Source: Amphibalanus amphitrite (lineage: Eukaryota; Arthropoda; Thecostraca; Balanomorpha; Balanidae). Taken from it: 64,000 nt of DNA. This document shows positions 57,990 to 64,000 of the stretch, in pieces. Under the pieces are notes generated by a model. The model worked only from the letters and a program-made list of their open reading frames with translations, had not been told where the DNA came from and did not search any database. Location: assembly GCF_019059575.1 (NCBI RefSeq), contig NW_024882945.1:95670-159669 (forward strand), given 5' to 3'. A program made the position numbers and the translations under genes. Numbering within the stretch: position 1 is the stretch's first letter; the number at the start of each line of letters is the position of its first letter.

Positions 57990-58742
57990 TGTTAGTATTT
58001 GTTACATCTTTACGGCCGCCGGGCCGTCCGGCTGGCCGCCGCTGCTGCAGCGAGCAGCGCTGCGGCGCAGTCTACCCGGCGGGCGCTCGGCCGCGCCGCG
58101 CGGCGCGTTCGCTGATTGGTGACCCGTGGATCACGTGACTGGCGGTGATGTGGGGCCGGTGCCGCGGCGGCGGCGCATTCTGGCAGGAGACTCGGGCGGG
58201 ACCGGAACGTTGTCCGTGTGGTGTGGCTCTCGGAGTCGGACTGATGTGCCGGCTTTTGTCAGCTCGCTCCGCGGCAACGTGTTCGGCGTAATTTGTTGCA
58301 CGCTGTTGAGAATGGGACTACTGTCCTGTTCGAAGCCCACCAACTAAATTGCGCCGAACAGCCAAAATCTTAAGAGGTGGGATTGCAGTCCTGCCTCTAA
58401 CATCAACCTCGTTCGGCTACCGGTACCCGACGCCTGGCCATGTTAATAAGCTATATTAACATGGCAGGCCCACATTAGGGATTTACTTACATTTCCTCGG
58501 CAATTATTTTGTATACACACGGCCTCACCGTGATTCAAGGAGGCTATAAACGGGTAGCGATTGCGCTCATGTCGTAATTGAGTTATACTGGCCATTGCAC
58601 AGTTTGTCTGTACGATTGAATGACCTGATTTATTGTGGCAATAAGACGTGAGGAGCCAAATCCACAGTCTTTTGGTTAGACCTGATTTGGACAAAAGCCA
58701 GAGGCGAGAGGGGAATCGAACAGTCGGGCTGAGTTCCTGACA
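57990..58742 (+). repeat. BEL 3' LTR
   Basis: 753 bp, the same length as the 5' copy and with no difference found on reading. It ends gagttcctgaca, followed by aaccc, the right copy of the target duplication. Confidence 0.93.
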
Positions 58743-58747
58743 AACCC

Positions 58748-59495
58748 CTGTGGTGAGCGGCAATACCGGGACTCGCTGCACGAGCCGTGGTAAATTCCTT
58801 TGCATGTCGGTGATTTAAAGTCGGGCCACTTTGTTGCATTTGCCGCGGTGCATTACGTCAGCGAGGTTTTCCGGGTGGGTCGCGGTCATCATCAGCTTCA
58901 CATCGTGACTCTGTGGCACGGCACAGCCCACATCGCGGCACAGTGGAGCCAGCGGAGCACCAAATGTCCTAAACCCGCCCGGCACACATGATCGACGCAG
59001 CAGAGCGGGATGTCTTGTGTGCAAATATGTCACAAAATGCAGCAAATGCGAATAGTTTTGTCCATCCCCGAGAAAATGTATGTACTATCGCTCTAAGCAT
59101 TCTTCATGGACGCACTTAATGAAATACAGAACAATATAAATGAAAACACAACAACCAGCTAAGAACACTCGTCCTGCTATGAACATCCAAAACATAGGTA
59201 TACTAACAATATGTAAAGTGTAGTGACAGGACAGATATAATAGCTAGACCAAAACCACTTTGACACTCAACACAAAGACTCACACCAAACACTTGAACGA
59301 AACTACTAACAAATATACCTTCAATCAAGACGTTAAAACTCAAACCCCACAAGCACAAACAATAATAGAAACCTTATCAACTACTGAGACCTACTGAAAA
59401 CTCAACACCCCAAACCCAATCATTAACTCTCACTCAAACTCCACTCACCCCCCCCCCCCTCCCCACACTTTGTCACTCCATCTCGGGGAACTTAC
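58748..59495. other. Unassigned sequence; putative intron start on the minus strand
   Basis: Sequence just after the BEL element is CpG-rich to about 59000. AC-rich, TA-poor sequence follows to 59440, and a C-run lies at about 59447-59459. If the exon at 59496 is real, this is the beginning of its first intron on the minus strand. Confidence 0.35.
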
Positions 59496-59638
59496 CCGTT
59501 GTGCGGCGACGCCTGAGTCTGGTGTAACATCCCGGACGCCTGACTCTGGTGTAACATTCCGTAACCGTCCGGAACATAGTTGAATCCGGACGCCGGAATC
59601 GAGCCCGGAATCACGCCGGAGTGCATCAGAGGATTCAT
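59496..59638 (-). CDS. Candidate first coding exon of an unidentified host gene
   Basis: On the minus strand an ATG at 59638 opens a frame of 47 codons plus two bases. It runs without a stop to a near-consensus splice donor, gg|gtaagt (intron starts 59495), and meets a stop only inside the intron. The product begins MNPLMHSGVIPG and ends with two copies of GMLHQ(S/T)QAS, a tandem repeat at the DNA level too. It is rich in Gly, Ser, Pro, Gln, His, Met and Tyr with few charged residues, like the disordered N-termini of developmental transcription factors. I cannot name the gene. It lies in a CpG-rich block. The -3 base is G, an acceptable initiation context. Later exons should lie at lower coordinates, but none could be confirmed in this window. 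Confidence 0.45.
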
Positions 59639-60110
59639 AGCGAGTCCTCACAGATGCCTCGGTGAGTTCCCTCTCGAGTCCTTCAAAAGGAGTCCTCCGG
59701 AAGGAGTGCTGCGGAGTCCTCAGAGCTTTCCGGACAGTCCTGAGACTCCTCCGGGTAGTGCTGATAATCCTGCAGACAATGTCCTCAAAACACCCCGGGG
59801 AGTGTCCTCAGCGTCCTCAGAGATCTCCCGTACTGAGTCCTCCGGTCTCTCCGGGCAGAGTCACGTCCTCAGCTCCGCCGACTGCGTCCAACACTGCGCC
59901 GTCTCCACAGACGGGCGCGACTCCCCCGACGCCAGCCGCACACAGTCTCTGACCGCCTGCGATACGGCCTCCGTCGGACGCCGGCACAGGTGGCGCTAGT
60001 GTCGCGCGGCGAATAAAAAAAGTCCCGGGAAAGCCGTCGGCCGGTCTTCTGCGCTCGGCCGGTAAATAAGGAGCGGTGAGTCAGGCAGTCAGGCCGTGCT
60101 GGACGGTGAT
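59639..60110 (-). promoter_or_regulatory. CpG-rich block, possible 5' UTR and promoter of the 59.5-kb exon
   Basis: Dense CpG with degenerate tcctcagag/tccggg repeats (59690-59840), then gcgcgcggcgaataaaa and ggccggtaaataagg. On the minus strand this region is directly upstream of the candidate first exon. No TATA box is certain. Confidence 0.35.
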
Positions 60111-61063
60111 TGTGAGGTAAAAATGAAACCAGACCATTGTCTTCATGGAGGTGTCGTTTGCCCAAGAAAGACTCGCGACTGGCCTATCAATATGGGATCC
60201 GTCAAAAGCAGCACTGATTGTAAAGATATTAAGTTATTGACGACGTTGAATATAAAAAATCGAACTCATCCGGTTTGCCGTGAATTGTATCGCGCTATCA
60301 ATTTTGGTAGAGTTTTGGTCAATATCACATGAACGATGAATCGTTCTGACTAAATACGTGAGGTAGAGAGGGAGGAGGCTTCGTCAATTGAGCCCATCAC
60401 TTACAGCCAGGAGTGGAGAACTACCCCACCACCCGCGGGGGAGGGGGCATGAAGTTGCTCCCCTTACGTTGTGTGTGACGTCTCCGAAGCCTGATCAGGT
60501 ATGAACAAAAAACTTCGTATAGCTTCAAACGAATATCTAGGTCATATTTGGAAGTTTTTTTTTGTGGTTGAAGCACTTACCCACGAGCTGCTGGCGGAGG
60601 GGTAGGGGGAGGCATTAAGTTGCCCGCAACTCCAAAGTCCAAACGTTGTGTGTGATATCTCCGAAACCTGATAAGTAACACATTCGCAACGTGATATAGC
60701 TTTCAACGAATACCTAGGGTGTTGTTGAAGAAAGTTTGGTGGATGTAGGGGAAGTTGGCAATATGGGCACCCTAAGAAAATGTGTCTCGTGTTCCTTATC
60801 CCGCGCGGGCCCGGGGGGAGGGGGTACAAAATTTACCCCCCCCCCCCGCGACGAATACTTGCGATAGCTCCTGAGCGCTTTGCGTTGGAGGCGCAAACTT
60901 TTAGTACCTTTTCCCATCAATTGTACATCTTCTCAAGTAAAAAATTTGGACCCAGCCCCATTGATGACGTTGCAGGGTCCATATTCCTGACCTAGATCTT
61001 TGCACGGCTAATTTCGACGTACGTGAATTTCAAAAAGCTGCCAAAATAAGAGTTTTAAAGCTA
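60111..61063. other. Unassigned sequence with a diverged tandem duplication
   Basis: Two copies of about 110-125 bp (60437-60546 and 60596-60722) share cgttgtgtgtga, tctccgaa(g/a)cctgat, tatagctt and aacgaata(t/c)ctagg. A C-run follows near 60835-60848. A 78-codon plus-strand frame at 60096 has no recognisable domain. Confidence 0.5.
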
Positions 61064-61258
61064 CTAGAGGTACAGGTTTACGCGATAACTGTATGTTTTG
61101 ATTTATGTTATGTTACGGGTGCATTAGTTTTGGGTGATTGACTTGTATTTTTAGCTATATTATTTGGGTAGATTTCGGTAGCTGTTTTTAAAACTGTAAG
61201 GGATGGTGATAGTTGCGGGGTATTCAAGTGTTTTGTATGTTGGGCCCTTTTTGAACTC

Positions 61259-61993
61259 AACCCTACCCCTACCCTACCCCTACCCTACCCTACCCTATCC
61301 TACCCTACCCTACCCTATTACCCTACCCTACCCTACCCTACCCTACTACCCTACCCTACCCTACCCTACCCTACTACCCTACCCTACCCTACCCTACGCT
61401 CCCCTACTACCCTAACCTACCCTACTACCCTAACCTACCCTACTACCCTACCTAACTCTACCCTACCCTACCCTACCCTATCTACCCTACCCCTACACTA
61501 CCCTACCCTACCCTACCCTACCCTACCCTACCCCTACACTACCCTACCCTACCCTACCCTACCCTACCATACCCTACCCTACCCTACACTACCCCTACAC
61601 TACCCTAACCTACCCTTCCCTACCCTACCCTACCCCTACCCTACCCTACCCTAACCCTACACTACCCTACCCTACCCTACCCCTACCCTACCCTTACACT
61701 ACCCTACCCTACCCTACCCTCACCCTACACTACCCTACCCTACCCTTCCCTACCCTACCCTTACACTACCCTACCCTACCCTACCATACCCTACCCTTAC
61801 CCTACCCTACCCTATCCTACCCTACCCTACCCCTACACTACCCTACCCTACCCTACCCTACCCCTACCCCTACACAACCCTACCCTACCCTACCCTACCC
61901 TACCCTACCCTACCCTACCCTACCCTACCCTACCCTACCCTACCCTACCCTACCCTACCCTACCCTTCCCTACCCTACCCTACCCTACACTAC
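61259..61993 (-). repeat. (TAGGG)n pentamer block 1
   Basis: The plus strand reads ccctaccctaccctaccc with frequent single-base insertions (cccctac, ccctaac). Longest pure stretch about 61870-61960. The minus strand is (TAGGG)n and should readily form G-quadruplexes. It differs from the TTAGG arrays elsewhere in the window. Confidence 0.95.
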
Positions 61994-62767
61994 CACCGAC
62001 AGTCCAAGTTTCAGCTAAATCGGCCCAGAAACGGCTGAGATATTGCAAAAACTAATTAATTGTATTTACTGGCGAATCCCCTTGGCGAGCGGTGCCTTAT
62101 GTCGGCCTTCGTTGTCAAAGGTCAACGACCTCCCGGCTCTGATTTCGCTCAGTTCTGCAAGCGAACAACTGAGCCTAAAGCACGTGCCCTCTGCTCGGCG
62201 CCGGTCGCGGCCCCACCACGTGCACACCGCTGAACCCACACCGTCGAAAATTTAATACGACAAATGAGTGCACGCGCTCGACTTGGCATGAAAATTTCAC
62301 CCCCGTAGCCCTTACCGTTTCCGAGCAATAGCCTGTTGTTGCCGATTCTAATGCTAACCCTATGGCGCACATGAGCACGCGCCACGGGCGCACCCTCGGC
62401 CGCATCGTGCCCAAAATTTGATACGACCTGTTTTTTTACGTGACCCACGACTGGTAAAAATTTCACCATCCTGCGTCAATCGACGGCGCCGTAATAAGCC
62501 TTTTAGGGAGTAACCCCGACGGCGTGGGCGGCGGACTTTTTAGGATTTATAATATAGACTAGAGGTACAGGTTTACGCAATAACTGTATGTTTTGATATG
62601 CATGATTAACGGATGCATTAGTTTGGGTGTAGAAACTTGCATTTTTATTGGTATTATTTGTGAAGAACTGGTTAACTGCTTTTAATTGAACTGCAAAGTA
62701 TGATGGTGAATGGTGATGCATGCGAGTTGTTCGCGGAGCCCTTTGTAAGTTAGGATGTTACTCAATT

Positions 62768-63470
62768 CAACCCTACCCTACCCTACCCTACCCTACCCTA
62801 CCCTACCATACCATAACCTACCCCTACCCCTACGCTACCCTACCCTACCCTACCCTACCATACCCTACCTTACCCTACCCTACCCTACCCTACCCTACCC
62901 TAGTCCCTACCCTACCCTACCCTACCCTTACACTACCCTACCCTACCCTACCCTACCCTACCCTACCCCTACACTACCCTAACCTACCCTACCCTACCCT
63001 ACCCCTACCCCGACCCCTAAACTACCCTACCCTACCCTACCCTACCCTAACCCACCCTACCCTACCCATACCCCTACCCCACCCTAACCTACCCTACCCT
63101 ACCTACCCTACCCTACCCTACCCTACCCCTACACTACCCTACCTACCCTACCCTACCCTAGTCCCTACCCTACCCTACTACCCTACCCTACCCCGACCCT
63201 ACCCTTACCCTACCCTACCCTGCCTTACCCTACCCTACCCTACCTTACCCTACCCTACCCTACCCTACCTTACCCTACCATACCCTACCTTACCTTACCC
63301 TACCCTACCCTACCCTACCCTACCCTACCCTACCCTACCCTACCCCTACACTACCCTACCCTACCCTACCTTACCCTACCCTACCCTAGACTACCCTACC
63401 CTACCCTACCCTACCCTACCTTACCCTACCCTACCCTACCCTACCCTACCCTACCCTACCCTACCCTACC
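62768..63470 (-). repeat. (TAGGG)n pentamer block 2
   Basis: Same pentamer as block 1 with its own pattern of variants (accttac, tagtccct). It ends at the same junction, accaccgacagtccaag, as block 1. Confidence 0.95.
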
Positions 63471-64000
63471 ACCGACAGTCCAAGTTTCAGCTAAATCGGC
63501 CCAGAAACGGCTGAGATATTGCAAAAACAAATTAATTGTATTTACTGGCGAATCCCCTTGGCGAGCGGTGCCTTGTGTCGGCCTTTGTTGTCAAAGGTCA
63601 ATGACCTGCCGGCTGTGATTGTTTCCACTCAGTTTTTTAAGCGAACAACTGAGCCTAAAGCACGTGCCCTCTGCTCGGCGCCGGTCGCGATTCTAATGCT
63701 AACCCCATGGCGCACATGAGCACGCGCCACGGGCGCAACCCCGGCCACATCGTGCCCAAAATTTAATACGACCTGATGAATTACGTGACCCACGAGTGGT
63801 AAAAATTTCACCCTCCTGCGTCAATCGACGGCGCCGCAATAGGCGTTTTTGGGAGTAACCCCTCCTGCGTAACCCCGACGGCGGCGGCGTGGGCGGACTT
63901 TTTAAGATTTATAATAGAACTAGAGGTACAGGTTTACGCGATAACTGTATGTTTTGATATGTATGATTAACGGATGCATTAGTTTGGGTGTAGAAACTTG

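Larger units (their letters stand above)
54221..58742 (+). mobile_element. BEL/Pao LTR retrotransposon lacking RT and integrase
   Basis: A 4522-bp element with 753-bp LTRs at each end (tg..ca termini) is flanked by the 5-bp duplication aaccc (54216-54220 and 58743-58747). The internal region of 3016 bp encodes a BEL-type gag plus an aspartic protease and then stops short of reverse transcriptase. RNase H and integrase are also missing. A normal BEL internal region is about twice as long. Read side by side, the LTRs show no difference, so insertion is recent. Such a gag-only derivative would need polymerase proteins from a complete relative. Confidence 0.92.
61064..64000. repeat. Higher-order tandem repeat with long (CCCTA)n blocks
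   Basis: Units start at ctagaggtacaggtttacg at 61064, 62559 and 63920 (spacing 1495 and 1361 bp), and the third runs off the window. Each unit is about 200 bp of unique sequence, 700-735 bp of ccctac pentamers, then 450-565 bp beginning accgacagtccaagtttcag. The second unit lacks about 130 bp that the first has after ggtcgcg (62209-62341), a clean internal deletion. Proline/Tyr/Leu-rich frames across it are translations of the pentamer. Confidence 0.9.

Noticed and set aside
62720-63514. 264-codon Pro/Tyr/Leu-rich frame
   Set aside because: Translation of the CCCTA pentamer block.

Overview
The window looks like repeat-dense, non-coding DNA from an invertebrate nuclear genome. Long intact reading frames are almost absent, while minisatellites, microsatellites, small inverted-repeat transposons and one LTR retrotransposon are abundant. 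Two interstitial arrays of TTAGG, the canonical arthropod telomere unit, and a BEL/Pao element point to an arthropod. The mixed, often CpG-rich base composition would fit a crustacean such as a barnacle, but nothing here fixes the species.

Layout. 1-12.6 kb: scattered MITEs, a GACCTT minisatellite split by a TTAA-flanked element, and several tandem repeats. 12.63-13.65 kb: a 1-kb palindrome with minisatellite arms, a perfect hairpin and a (TTAGG)n array at its centre. 14-19 kb: mostly featureless, with one promoter-like motif cluster near 15.5 kb. 19.24-20.22 kb: a non-autonomous hAT element with a perfect 8-bp target duplication. 20-32 kb: small hAT fragments, minisatellites and a second TTAA-flanked element (28.66-29.61 kb). 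32.6-34.3 kb: a minisatellite with a 197-bp higher-order period. 35.7-39.4 kb: further minisatellites, a CpG-rich block, a second foldback element with minisatellite arms around (TTAGG)n arrays (37.81-38.56 kb), and a MITE. 40-53 kb: AT-richer sequence with microsatellites, MITEs and minisatellites. 54.22-58.74 kb: a complete-ended BEL/Pao retrotransposon with two 753-bp LTRs that read as identical. It encodes gag and protease but no reverse transcriptase, RNase H or integrase. 59.50-59.64 kb, minus strand: the only host coding candidate, a 47-codon first exon ending at a strong splice donor, with a CpG-rich block behind it. 61.06-64 kb: a tandem higher-order repeat whose units each carry about 700 bp of (CCCTA)n.

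How the parts relate. No host pathway can be read from the window. Its content is mainly transposable elements that depend on transposases or polymerases encoded elsewhere. The most unusual signal is the pair of foldback elements whose loops hold telomere-type arrays behind the same spacer sequence. One carries a 9-bp target duplication, and a 20-bp piece of its terminus lies nearby inside its own 9-bp duplication. Minisatellite inverted arms with 9-bp duplications recall the Drosophila FB (foldback) elements mobilised by MULE-type transposases. If the minus-strand exon is real, much of the window to its left could be intron or intergenic sequence of that gene.
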